DNA of 33,518 nucleotides, taken from the NCBI GenBank assembly GCA_900753295.1, contig CAADYQ010000146.1, forward strand, positions 1 to 33,518. The letters run 5' to 3'. The notes beneath the pieces were generated by a model. It was not told the DNA's origin. It saw nothing but the letters and a program-made list of their open reading frames with translations, and searched no databases. Source of the stretch: Clostridia bacterium (lineage in GTDB: Bacteria > Bacillota > Clostridia > Oscillospirales > CAG-272). The translations under genes and the position numbers were made by a program. Positions 17,659 through 26,060 of the stretch are shown in pieces (positions within the stretch are counted from its first letter, which is position 1; the number at the start of each line of letters is the position of its first letter).

Positions 17659-20301
17659 ATGGCAAAAAAGTATTGCTACCTCTTTACCGAGGGCGACGCC
17701 ACCATGCGCGAGCTTCTCGGCGGTAAAGGTGCTAACCTTGCTGAAATGACCAAAATCGGTCTCCCTGTTCCCCAGGGCTTCACAATCTCCACCGAAGCAT
17801 GCACTCAGTATTATGAGGACGGCAAGTCCATCAATCCTGAGATCATGGAAGAGATCAACGCTTACATCACTAAGATGGAAGAAATCAACGGAAAGAAATT
17901 CGGCGACAAGAAGAATCCCCTTCTCGTTTCCGTCCGTTCCGGCGCCCGCGCCTCCATGCCCGGCATGATGGACACCATCCTCAACCTCGGTCTTAACGAC
18001 GACGTTGTCGCCGCCATGATCGCAGGCAACCCCGATCCCAAGTTTGAGAGATTCGTTTACGACTCATACAGAAGATTCATCCAGATGTTCTCCGACGTCG
18101 TTATGGAAGTCGGCAAGAAGTACTTCGAGCAGCTCATCGACGAGATGAAGCACAAGAAGGGCGTTGTTTACGACGTAGAGCTCGACGCCGCAGACCTCAA
18201 GGAGCTTGCTCGCCAGTTCAAGGCAGAGTACAAGTCCAAGATCGGCTCTGACTTCCCGAACGATCCCAAGGTACAGCTCTTTGAAGCGATCAAGGCTGTT
18301 TTCCGTTCATGGGACAACCCCCGCGCGAACGTATACCGCCGCGACAACGACATTCCTTACAGCTGGGGCACCGCCGTTAACGTAATGCCTATGGTATTCG
18401 GCAACCTCAACGATAACTCCGGTACAGGCGTTGCCTTTACCCGTGACCCCGCCACCGGCGAGAAGAAGCTGATGGGCGAGTTCCTGACCAACGCTCAGGG
18501 CGAAGACGTCGTTGCCGGCGTCCGCACTCCTATGCCTATCTCCCAGATGGCTGAAAAGTTCCCCCAGGCTTACGCCGACTTCATCAAGGTCTGCGACAAC
18601 CTCGAGACACACTACCGCGATATGCAGGATATGGAGTTCACCGTTGAGAACGGCAAGCTCTATATGCTTCAGTGCCGCAGCGGTAAGAGAACCGCTCAGG
18701 CTGCTCTTAAGATCGCCTGCGCCCTCGTTGACGAGGGCATGCGCACCGAAGAAGAAGCAGTTATGATGATAGACCCCCGTAACCTCGACACTCTGCTCCA
18801 CCCGCAGTTCGACGCCAAGGCACTTAAGGCTGCCAACCCCGTCGGCAAGGGTCTGGGCGCATCTCCCGGTGCTGCCTGCGGACAGATCGTGTTTACTGCC
18901 GACGATGCCGAGAAGTGGAAAGAGGCGGGCAAGAAGGTCGTTCTTGTCAGACTTGAGACCTCTCCCGAGGACATCACCGGTATGAAGGCTGCTCAGGGTA
19001 TCCTGACAGTCCGCGGCGGTATGACCTCTCACGCTGCCGTTGTTGCCCGCGGCATGGGCACCTGCTGTGTTTCCGGTTGCGGCGACATAGCCATGGACGA
19101 GGCTAACAAGAAGTTCACTCTCGCCGGCAAGACCTACCACGAAGGCGATTATATCTCCATCGACGGTTCTACCGGTAACATTTACGACGGCATCATCCCC
19201 ACCGTTGATGCCAAGATCGCAGGCGAATTCGGAAGGATCATGGGCTGGGCTGACAAGTACCGCCGCATGAGCGTCCGCACCAACGCCGACACCCCGCGCG
19301 ATGCTAAGAAGGCACGCGAGCTGGGTGCCGAGGGTATCGGCCTTTGCCGTACCGAGCACATGTTCTTCGATCCCGAAAGGATCGCGGCGTTCCGTGAGAT
19401 GATCTGCTCCGACACCGTTGAAGAGAGAGAGACCGCTCTTGCAAAGATCATGCCTTACCAGCAGGGCGACTTTGAGGCTCTTTATGAGGCTCTTGAGGGC
19501 TGCCCCGTTTGCATCCGCTTCCTTGATCCCCCGCTCCACGAGTTCGTTCCCACCGAGGAAAAGGACATCGAAGAGCTTGCCGCCGCTCAGGGCAAGAGCG
19601 TTGAGAAGATCAAGAACATCATCGCTTCTCTCCATGAGTTCAACCCGATGATGGGTCACCGCGGCTGCCGTCTTACCGTCACCTACCCCGAGATCGCCAA
19701 GATGCAGACCCGTGCAGTCATCCGTGCCGCTATCAACGTAAACCGCAAGCACCCCGACTGGCACATTGAGCCTGAAATCATGATCCCGCTCGTTGGCGAC
19801 GACAAGGAGCTCAAGTTCGTAAAGAAGACCGTTGTTGAGACCGCTGACGCAGAGATCAAGGCAGCAGGCTCCGACCTCAAGTATGAAGTCGGCACCATGA
19901 TCGAGATCCCGAGAGCCGCTCTCACCGCTGATGAGATAGCCAAGGATGCAGACTTCTTCTGCTTCGGCACCAACGACCTCACTCAGATGACCTTCGGCTT
20001 CTCCCGTGACGACGCCGGCAAGTTCCTTACCGCGTACTATGACACCAAGATCTATGAGAACGATCCCTTTGCCAAGCTCGACCAGGTCGGCGTTGGCAAG
20101 CTGATGGAAATGGCTATCAAGCTCGGCCGCGGCGCCAATCCGAAGCTCCACGTAGGTATCTGCGGTGAGCACGGCGGCGACCCGTCCTCTGTCGAATTCT
20201 GCGACAAGATCGGTCTTGACTACGTTTCCTGCTCTCCCTTCAGAGTACCGATCGCAAGACTTGCCGCTGCGCAGGCTGCTATCGCTCACAAGAAGAACTG
20301 A
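17659..20301 (+). CDS. ppdK: Pyruvate, phosphate dikinase
   Basis: This 880-aa enzyme interconverts pyruvate, ATP and phosphate with phosphoenolpyruvate, AMP and pyrophosphate, and in anaerobic Clostridia often works in glycolysis. The ATG at 17659 follows GGAGG by 9 bases. The ATP-grasp domain starts with LLGGKGANLAEMTKIGLPVPQGF, and a swivelling phosphohistidine domain carries GGMTSHAAVVARGMG with His458. The PEP-binding TIM barrel ends in GICGEHGGDPSSVEF with catalytic Cys835. Both residues fall close to those of the Clostridium symbiosum enzyme (His455, Cys831). Codon choice is strongly biased (AAG, CTC/CTT, GTT, TTC) compared with its neighbours, consistent with very high expression. A terminator follows, so it is probably monocistronic. 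Confidence 0.98.
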   Translation: MAKKYCYLFTEGDATMRELLGGKGANLAEMTKIGLPVPQGFTISTEACTQYYEDGKSINPEIMEEINAYITKMEEINGKKFGDKKNPLLVSVRSGARASMPGMMDTILNLGLNDDVVAAMIAGNPDPKFERFVYDSYRRFIQMFSDVVMEVGKKYFEQLIDEMKHKKGVVYDVELDAADLKELARQFKAEYKSKIGSDFPNDPKVQLFEAIKAVFRSWDNPRANVYRRDNDIPYSWGTAVNVMPMVFGNLNDNSGTGVAFTRDPATGEKKLMGEFLTNAQGEDVVAGVRTPMPISQMAEKFPQAYADFIKVCDNLETHYRDMQDMEFTVENGKLYMLQCRSGKRTAQAALKIACALVDEGMRTEEEAVMMIDPRNLDTLLHPQFDAKALKAANPVGKGLGASPGAACGQIVFTADDAEKWKEAGKKVVLVRLETSPEDITGMKAAQGILTVRGGMTSHAAVVARGMGTCCVSGCGDIAMDEANKKFTLAGKTYHEGDYISIDGSTGNIYDGIIPTVDAKIAGEFGRIMGWADKYRRMSVRTNADTPRDAKKARELGAEGIGLCRTEHMFFDPERIAAFREMICSDTVEERETALAKIMPYQQGDFEALYEALEGCPVCIRFLDPPLHEFVPTEEKDIEELAAAQGKSVEKIKNIIASLHEFNPMMGHRGCRLTVTYPEIAKMQTRAVIRAAINVNRKHPDWHIEPEIMIPLVGDDKELKFVKKTVVETADAEIKAAGSDLKYEVGTMIEIPRAALTADEIAKDADFFCFGTNDLTQMTFGFSRDDAGKFLTAYYDTKIYENDPFAKLDQVGVGKLMEMAIKLGRGANPKLHVGICGEHGGDPSSVEFCDKIGLDYVSCSPFRVPIARLAAAQAAIAHKKN

Positions 20302-20321
20302 AAATAGGCAATTCCCTTTTC

Positions 20322-20351
20322 CCGGGGCTGCTGCTTTCGCAGCAGCCCCGG
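20322..20351 (+). terminator. Terminator-like hairpin after ppdK
   Basis: A perfect 12-bp GC-rich stem (CCGGGGCTGCTG and its complement) encloses a 6-base loop and is followed by TTTGGG. The T-run is short, so some read-through into the next gene is possible. Confidence 0.7.
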
Positions 20352-20379
20352 TTTGGGATAATACGAAAGGATGAATATC

Positions 20380-23178
20380 ATGAAAACCAAGCGAATACTG
20401 TCGGCTCTGCTCCTTTGCATTATGGTGATCTCTCTCATCCCTGCACTTCCCGTGTATGCAGCAAAAACCGAGCTTGAGGTCAAATGGAACTCCGGTTACG
20501 TCGGTTCCGCCACCAATAACAACAAAAACAAGGTCGTTGCAGGCAACACCGACTGGCTCTATACCGATATCATTACACTGCCGAAGGCGGGAACGCGCGT
20601 CAGCTTTACGACCTCCAACCCGCCCACAAACTCGGTAAGCGTTTTTTCCGCATGGAAAAAGTCGGGCAGCGATTGGGTGTTCGATTCCAAGGGCGCCACG
20701 ATAATGGCGACCGGGATATACACATGGATAGGTCAGACGCGCGACGGCAATAACGTAACATACGAGTACGTCACCGACAGCGATAACGAATCGATACGCA
20801 TATGCACAAAAAATGTCGATCCGCGTCCCACGGTCTACATTGAGGAAACGAACGCCAAAAGCACGAAGAAGCTGCTTGCCGAAAACGACTTTACCGCGAC
20901 GCTCGGCGACGACGGCAGGATTTCGGGCATAAAGTGGATGTGCGGATATGCCTCGTCCGCCTCAAACACCAACGGCTCGGCAAAGGAGGTAAAATACTAT
21001 TCGGCTACGGCATCAAGCAGCTACGCCATCTCAAATCTCATCCGCATTCCGAAAAAGGGGACCGAGATCTCCTTCACTGTAAGCGGCTCGCCCAACAACG
21101 CCTACAATGCGTTTACCCGCTACCGCGAGGCTGACGGGGTATATGTATATGACGTCGGCTTTGCCGCCACCGACACACTTGTACACAACGGCAATACCTA
21201 CACCTACATCACCGAAAAGGACAACGAGGTCATACGTCTGTGCTGCCATCCCAACCTTTATTATCAGTCTATCGACATCGACCCGCCCACAGCGGTGACA
21301 TGGAAGGCGACAGACAAGAGCGGGACTGCCGCGACTGTCCAGAAGACAGAATGGCCGGACCCGGTACTGCGCAGTCCGCTGACCGGCGCCGAGCTTGTGG
21401 GACAGATGCTTGACGTAAAATGGAACCGCGGATACATCGGCTCGCAGTACCATGCAACGCGCCGATTCCAGATAGCCGCCTCAGCCGGCTCGACATACAG
21501 CTACACCGACGTCATAACTATTACGAAAGCCGGAACGACAGTGTATTTCTTCGATCAGTCGTTTACCGACTACAACGGCGGCATGTACGCATCAACGAGC
21601 GCACTTTCGGTCTCGCACTGGAAAAAGATCGGCTCATCATGGGCGTTCGATCAGAAAAAGCCCTATCTCAACGCCTGTGAGTGCCCGAATGCCGACCTTG
21701 ACGAGTACTACCGCACGTACTACTACACAACGACCGAGGACAATGAGAACATCCGTCTCTGCTTCCTCAGCGCGCCCAAATACTCCGGAGAGGATCCCAT
21801 TTATCCTCCCGTATATATCGTGGAACCTTCCGATTTCAGCGTTGAGGTGAAGAACGGACTAAAGCCGGGACTTTCATCGGGGAGCTACACCGATGCAGCA
21901 GGCAGTAAGACAGAGTTCGGATATTACCTGCCCTATACCGCCGAGGACGGAAAGCAGTATCCGCTTGTGTTCGATCTTTCCGCAGACGGTGCAGTCGCAA
22001 GCTATTTTGCCGAAAAAGCCAGCGGTCGCGTAATAGCGATCACATTCAACGGCGACTTTGCCGCCGCGATGCGCCTGCTTGACGAGGCGGTGCGTCACCT
22101 CCCCGTGCGCGTTTCGGATATTCTGTTTGTCGGCGGCAAGGAGCTTTCCGCACACGCCAACACATATTCGAAATTCCGCGTGTGTCAGGCAATGCTCTAC
22201 ACCGATGACGGCGACATAGCCACAGACCCGACGTACAATGTAAAAGCGCTTTCATCCTTTGGCAGCACCGCCGAGGCGGCGGAATGGCTGTACAGCGAAT
22301 GCGAGCAGTACTACCGCGCGCTTGAGGGACTTACCATGTATGCCATCGGCGACAGCTATTTCGGCGGCTCGGCAATAGGTCAGCACCTTACATGGGTCAA
22401 CCTTCTGGGAAAAAAATACGGAATGAACTTCCACAACTACGGCATTGGCGGCAACACGGTAGCCGAATGCTCCGGACGCTCCGAAAACTCGCCGCCGATG
22501 GCTACAAGGTCCACCGAGCTTCCCGACGGCGGTGATATCTATCTTATTGAGGGCGGACGCAACGACCGTCACTACAATGTTCCGTTCGGCAGGAATAACA
22601 GCACGAACATACGTGAATTCAACGGCGCAATAAACACGATCATTACAAGGATACGGAAGAACAATCCCGACGCCCTTATCGTGCTCGTGACACCGTGGAG
22701 CCACAAGCAGGAAAGCGGTTATCTCGGAACAAACAACGCATACGCAGACACGATGAAGACGCTTGCGGAGTACTATCAGAACGAAAAGAACGACAAAAAC
22801 GTTGTTTGCCTGTATGCCGCGGATGAAAACTTCACCGGCATAAATATGTCGAACCCGGTATGCCGCCGCAAGTACTGCATAGGTCCCAGCGACGTGAGCC
22901 ACCTGAACCCGGACGGAATGAATCTGGTGGAGCCGATATTCGAAAAGTGGATCGCCGAGCAGTATATGACGCTTAAAAACATTCAGCCGTCGCCCGACGA
23001 TACCGATCCCGAGCTGACCACCGCTGCGCCCGAGACCACAGCCCCCGCTGTGCCCGACGACACCACCGCTCCGGAAAAGAAGAGCGGCTGCGGCTCGTCG
23101 TTTGCGGTCATCTTCCCCGCGGCTATCGCCGCCGTGCTTGCAGGAGCATATGTGAGCAGAAAAAAGGAAGATAAATAA
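20380..23178 (+). CDS. Large surface-anchored SGNH/GDSL hydrolase with three N-terminal repeat modules
   Basis: The protein is 932 aa. I chose ATG 20380 because AAAGGA lies 8 bases upstream, whereas an earlier ATG directly abuts this site. A signal peptide is cleaved after about Ala27. Three homologous modules of about 130-150 aa start near Trp36, Trp186 and Trp348, each opening with a KW...GY.GS-like motif and containing DNE-IR-C (SDNESIRICT, KDNEVIRLCC, EDNENIRLCF). Residues about 490-650 form a region that may be a decayed alpha/beta-hydrolase. The SGNH domain (653-870) has AIGDSYFGGS with Ser659, the Gly of GIGGNTVAE, GGRND with Asn728, and DVSH with Asp838/His841. A Pro/Thr/Asp linker, SGCGSS and a membrane helix end in RKKEDK. 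It probably deacylates a surface or dietary glycan. Confidence 0.85.
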   Translation: MKTKRILSALLLCIMVISLIPALPVYAAKTELEVKWNSGYVGSATNNNKNKVVAGNTDWLYTDIITLPKAGTRVSFTTSNPPTNSVSVFSAWKKSGSDWVFDSKGATIMATGIYTWIGQTRDGNNVTYEYVTDSDNESIRICTKNVDPRPTVYIEETNAKSTKKLLAENDFTATLGDDGRISGIKWMCGYASSASNTNGSAKEVKYYSATASSSYAISNLIRIPKKGTEISFTVSGSPNNAYNAFTRYREADGVYVYDVGFAATDTLVHNGNTYTYITEKDNEVIRLCCHPNLYYQSIDIDPPTAVTWKATDKSGTAATVQKTEWPDPVLRSPLTGAELVGQMLDVKWNRGYIGSQYHATRRFQIAASAGSTYSYTDVITITKAGTTVYFFDQSFTDYNGGMYASTSALSVSHWKKIGSSWAFDQKKPYLNACECPNADLDEYYRTYYYTTTEDNENIRLCFLSAPKYSGEDPIYPPVYIVEPSDFSVEVKNGLKPGLSSGSYTDAAGSKTEFGYYLPYTAEDGKQYPLVFDLSADGAVASYFAEKASGRVIAITFNGDFAAAMRLLDEAVRHLPVRVSDILFVGGKELSAHANTYSKFRVCQAMLYTDDGDIATDPTYNVKALSSFGSTAEAAEWLYSECEQYYRALEGLTMYAIGDSYFGGSAIGQHLTWVNLLGKKYGMNFHNYGIGGNTVAECSGRSENSPPMATRSTELPDGGDIYLIEGGRNDRHYNVPFGRNNSTNIREFNGAINTIITRIRKNNPDALIVLVTPWSHKQESGYLGTNNAYADTMKTLAEYYQNEKNDKNVVCLYAADENFTGINMSNPVCRRKYCIGPSDVSHLNPDGMNLVEPIFEKWIAEQYMTLKNIQPSPDDTDPELTTAAPETTAPAVPDDTTAPEKKSGCGSSFAVIFPAAIAAVLAGAYVSRKKEDK

Positions 23179-23241
23179 AAATATCGGGTGCCGTTAAAGG
23201 CTCGATGCTTTTAATTGGCGACAGAAACGACCAATGTCGTT

Positions 23242-23280
23242 CGGGGTATCAAAAACTCAAATTGAGTTTTTGATACCCCG
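23242..23280. terminator. Bidirectional terminator-like hairpin 3 with the shared AAAACTCAA core
   Basis: This perfect 39-base palindrome with one central A lies between the convergent SGNH gene and spoVAE. The outer arms are CGGGGTATC and GATACCCCG, and the inner part is AAAAACTCAA/TTGAGTTTTT. ATTTTT follows on the plus strand. Confidence 0.85.
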
Positions 23281-23284
23281 ATTT

Positions 23285-23653
23285 TTATGATTTCGGCTTG
23301 CTGCCGGTAAAGCAAGCGGCAATAAAGCCGAAGATGAGCGCCGCGGAGGTCCCGCCCGCTGCTGCGGTGAGCGCACCGGTGAGGACTCCGAGCAATCCCT
23401 TTTCCGCCACCGCTTTTTTTATTCCTTTTGAAATAAGGAACCCAAATCCCGTAAGCGGGGTTGTAGCGCCCGCGCCTGCAAATTCAGCCAGCGGCGCGTA
23501 CACACCGACCATACCGAGTATCACTCCGGCAACGACATACGCAACAAGTATGCGCGCCGGTGTGAGCTTTGTTTTGTCGATAAGGATCTGCGCTATCACG
23601 CAGAATGCCCCGCCTACGGCAAAGGCACGCAAGAGTCCGCGAAGCAGTTCCAT
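23285..23653 (-). CDS. spoVAE: Stage V sporulation protein AE
   Basis: This 122-aa membrane protein belongs to the SpoVA channel that moves dipicolinic acid into the forespore and releases it on germination. I set the start at ATG 23653, which overlaps the spoVAD stop as TGATG and follows GGGAGG. The longer open frame runs antiparallel through no recognisable domain. About four hydrophobic segments are visible, including FAVGGAFCVIAQILID, ILVAYVVAGVILGMVGVYAPL, GATTPLTGFGFLISKG and AALIFGFIAACF, all typical of the family. It is translationally coupled to spoVAD. Confidence 0.93.
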   Translation of the reverse strand: MELLRGLLRAFAVGGAFCVIAQILIDKTKLTPARILVAYVVAGVILGMVGVYAPLAEFAGAGATTPLTGFGFLISKGIKKAVAEKGLLGVLTGALTAAAGGTSAALIFGFIAACFTGSKPKS

Positions 23654-24684
23654 CACGCAACACCTCCCGCCGGTGATACGAGGTGTACAAGGTGCGCCAC
23701 CGCGGGTATCGCCTCGCCCTGCTTGGTGCTTGACGGACTCATCATTGCGCCGGTACCGATAAACAGCACTTCGCGCAGTTCGCCGGAGCTTATGCGCGGC
23801 AACAGGTGCGACGCAAGCACAACGGCGGAACAGCCGCAGCCCGAGCCGCCGGAATGCACATCCTGCCTTTCGCGGTCGAATATCATCATTCCGCAATCGT
23901 TCAGCAGCCCCGGACGGCTGACATCGACGCCCGAGACTGTGAGCAGATCGGCAAGTATCGAATTCCCCTCAAAGCCGAGATCGCCGGTCACTATAAGATC
24001 GAAATCGTCCGGTCGGCGACCCGTGGCATCAAGGTACCGCAATATCGTATCCGCCGCCGCAGGCGCCATCGCAGCGCCCATGTTGGCGGCGTCCTTTATC
24101 CCCTTTTCGACCACAACGCCGGGCATGACATCCGCTATCAGCGCCGCGGCTTTGCCCGATACGCCGCCAACGATAAATGCGCCGGCTCCCGTCACAGTCC
24201 ACTGCGCCGTGGGCGGGCGCTGCCCGCCGTACTCAAGCGGCGAGCGGTACTGACGCTCGGCGGCGGCATTGTGAGATGAAGTCACCGCGGCGGCGCGACC
24301 GAGCATCCCTCCGCTGACAGCCATGGCTGCAAGCGCCAGTCCTTCGGCTGCCGTCGAGCACGCCCCATACAATCCGAAATACGGAACGTCAAAGTCAAGC
24401 AATCCGTAAGCCGAGCCGACGCACTGGTTCAAAAGATCGCCCGCAAACAGCGCGTCGATATCGGTCTCCGTGACACCGAGCTTCCCCATAGCTCCCGCAA
24501 ACGCTATGCGCTGCATCTCGCTCTCCGCTTTTTCCCACGTCTTTACGCCAAAGCGGTCGGTGGGATCGAAATAGTCAAAGCATGAGCCAAGCGGCCCCTC
24601 ATGCTCCTGCTTGCCCACGGCGCTTGCGGCGGCAAGTATCGCCGCTCCGGGGGTCTTTATGACCCCGCCTTTTTTTCTGCTCAT
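23653..24684 (-). CDS. spoVAD: Stage V sporulation protein AD
   Basis: This 343-aa thiolase-fold protein is the cytosolic-side dipicolinic-acid-binding subunit of the SpoVA complex. The sequence shows the family landmarks PLGSCFDYFDPTDRFG, TWEKAESEMQR, LFAGDLLNQC, YGLYGACSTAAEGLALAAM with the thiolase-like Cys, TSSHNAAAERQYRSPLEYGGQRPPTAQWTVTG, NDCGMMIFD, and GSGCGCSAVVL. Its presence shows that the organism makes or recently made endospores. The usual upstream partner spoVAC is not here; a divergent metabolic gene occupies that position. The ribosome binding site is weak and no forespore-type promoter could be assigned with confidence. Confidence 0.96.
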   Translation of the reverse strand: MSRKKGGVIKTPGAAILAAASAVGKQEHEGPLGSCFDYFDPTDRFGVKTWEKAESEMQRIAFAGAMGKLGVTETDIDALFAGDLLNQCVGSAYGLLDFDVPYFGLYGACSTAAEGLALAAMAVSGGMLGRAAAVTSSHNAAAERQYRSPLEYGGQRPPTAQWTVTGAGAFIVGGVSGKAAALIADVMPGVVVEKGIKDAANMGAAMAPAAADTILRYLDATGRRPDDFDLIVTGDLGFEGNSILADLLTVSGVDVSRPGLLNDCGMMIFDRERQDVHSGGSGCGCSAVVLASHLLPRISSGELREVLFIGTGAMMSPSSTKQGEAIPAVAHLVHLVSPAGGVA

Positions 24685-24755
24685 AAAAATACCAGCCTTT
24701 TTGCCGCAAAAATGCGGATCTTTTTCTTTACACCGATATTTTTTTCCTTTATGTA

Positions 24756-24784
24756 TTGATTTATACCGTGCGGAATGGTAAAAT
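24756..24784 (+). promoter_or_regulatory. Extended -10 promoter of the aldose epimerase gene
   Basis: TTGATT (24756-24761) and TAAAAT (24779-24784) are 17 bases apart, with TGG before the -10 box. The position rules out the more upstream in-frame start codons of the gene that follows. Confidence 0.6.
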
Positions 24785-24833
24785 GATGTGTAAAGAAATA
24801 CATCGGATATATCCGGGAAAGGCTTTTTTCAAC

Positions 24834-25730
24834 ATGGCAAACACGGTCATAGAAAACGGCATACTGCGTGCCGAAATAGCGGAGCTCGGCGGAGAGATAC
24901 AGTCTCTCGGCAGGCTCGAAAACGGTAAATTTATTGAATACTTCTGGCAGGGACTGCCCGAGTACTGGTCGGGACGCTCGCCGCTTCTGTTCCCCATCGT
25001 GGGCAGACTGCGCGGCGGCGCATACACCTACGGCGGAAAAACATACGAAATGAGATGCCACGGATTTGCCCCGCGTCTCCCCCACAAGGTAACAAAGACC
25101 GGCGCGGACAGCGCGGAAACGGTGCTTGAGGAATCCCCCGAGTCGCTTGCGCAATACCCCTTCGGCTTCCGCTTCACACAGACGCTGACGCTTGACGGCA
25201 ACACTCTGCATATAAAAATAAAAGCTGTCGCAAAGGACGAGCTTTGGTGCGCCTTCGGCGGTCATCCCGGCTTTGTCCTGCCGGACGACAACGGAAACAC
25301 CGCCGATTTTGACAGCCTTTATGTTCGCATAAACGACAAAAAGGCGCCCGAAAGACTCATGTTCTCGGACACCTGCTTTGTTCTTGACAAGCGCACGCCC
25401 TTCCCGCTTGACAGCGAAGGACGTTTCCACCTCACTCACAAGCTGTTTGACGACGACGCGGTCGTGCTTTGCGGCGTAAAGTCCGCCACTCTCTGCTCAA
25501 CGTCAACAAAAAGGAGCGTAACGGTAACGAGCCCCGACGCCAACTGGTACGGCTTCTGGCAGACGCGTTACAGCACCGACGCGCCCTTCCTCTGCCTTGA
25601 GCCGTGGCAGGGCATTCCCTCTTACGACGGCGACGACAAGGTATTTGACGAGCTTGACCGCCGTCCGGGAATGTATCATCTCATGCCCGGCGAGAGCGCA
25701 GGCTTCGCCTTTGACATCACCCTGGAATGA
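24834..25730 (+). CDS. Aldose 1-epimerase family protein (galactose mutarotase-like)
   Basis: This 298-aa cytoplasmic protein has the galactose-mutarotase fold and probably interconverts alpha and beta anomers of a sugar or sugar phosphate. Visible signatures are RAEIAELGGEIQSL at the N-terminus, WSGRSPLLFPIVGRL, the His of MRCHGFA, the catalytic-type His in FGGHPGF, and the Glu in CLEPWQGIPS near the C-terminus. The start at 24834 (MANTVIENG) follows AAAGG by 11 bases and lies downstream of the promoter, so I prefer it to longer versions. The stop abuts the stop of the convergent azlD with no intergenic space. Substrate is unassigned. Confidence 0.87.
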   Translation: MANTVIENGILRAEIAELGGEIQSLGRLENGKFIEYFWQGLPEYWSGRSPLLFPIVGRLRGGAYTYGGKTYEMRCHGFAPRLPHKVTKTGADSAETVLEESPESLAQYPFGFRFTQTLTLDGNTLHIKIKAVAKDELWCAFGGHPGFVLPDDNGNTADFDSLYVRINDKKAPERLMFSDTCFVLDKRTPFPLDSEGRFHLTHKLFDDDAVVLCGVKSATLCSTSTKRSVTVTSPDANWYGFWQTRYSTDAPFLCLEPWQGIPSYDGDDKVFDELDRRPGMYHLMPGESAGFAFDITLE

Positions 25731-26048
25731 TCACCCGATAAACTTTGTTATCATCTCCGCGGCAAAAACGACACCGCAGCATATGACAGCCACCGGGAGC
25801 AAGCCGACGCCGAACCATGCCGCGACAGCACCCGCCGCAAGCGCAAGCACACCGGCAAGAGGATCGCCGGCGGCATCCACTATCGCGGGAAAGGTCATGA
25901 CCGCGAGCGTTACGTACGGCACATAATAAAGGAACGAGCGCAGAAAGCGGTTTTCGATCTTGCGGCGTATCAGCGTCATCGGCAGAACGCGCACGGCAAA
26001 TGTGACCGCCGCCATTATCAGAATGTAAATATAAACATTGTGCTTCAT
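25731..26048 (-). CDS. azlD: AzlD-type branched-chain amino acid export subunit
   Basis: This 105-aa protein has about four hydrophobic segments and the family pattern VRVLPMTLIRRKIENRFLRSFLYYVPYVTLAVMTFPAI. It is the small partner of AzlC in a branched-chain amino acid (and analogue) exporter. AAGGAGGTG precedes the ATG, and the gene starts 12 bases after azlC, so both are cotranscribed. No Lrp-type azlB regulator is adjacent. Confidence 0.92.
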   Translation of the reverse strand: MKHNVYIYILIMAAVTFAVRVLPMTLIRRKIENRFLRSFLYYVPYVTLAVMTFPAIVDAAGDPLAGVLALAAGAVAAWFGVGLLPVAVICCGVVFAAEMITKFIG

Positions 26049-26060
26049 CGCGGCACCTCC

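Noticed and set aside
18307..20289. 660-aa open frame antisense to ppdK
   Set aside because: It mirrors the strongly biased codons of ppdK, has no family motifs, and lies entirely opposite a certain gene.
20357..20362. GATAAT after the ppdK terminator as -10 box for the SGNH gene
   Set aside because: It would place the transcription start inside the ribosome binding site and has no -35 element. The gene's promoter remains unassigned.
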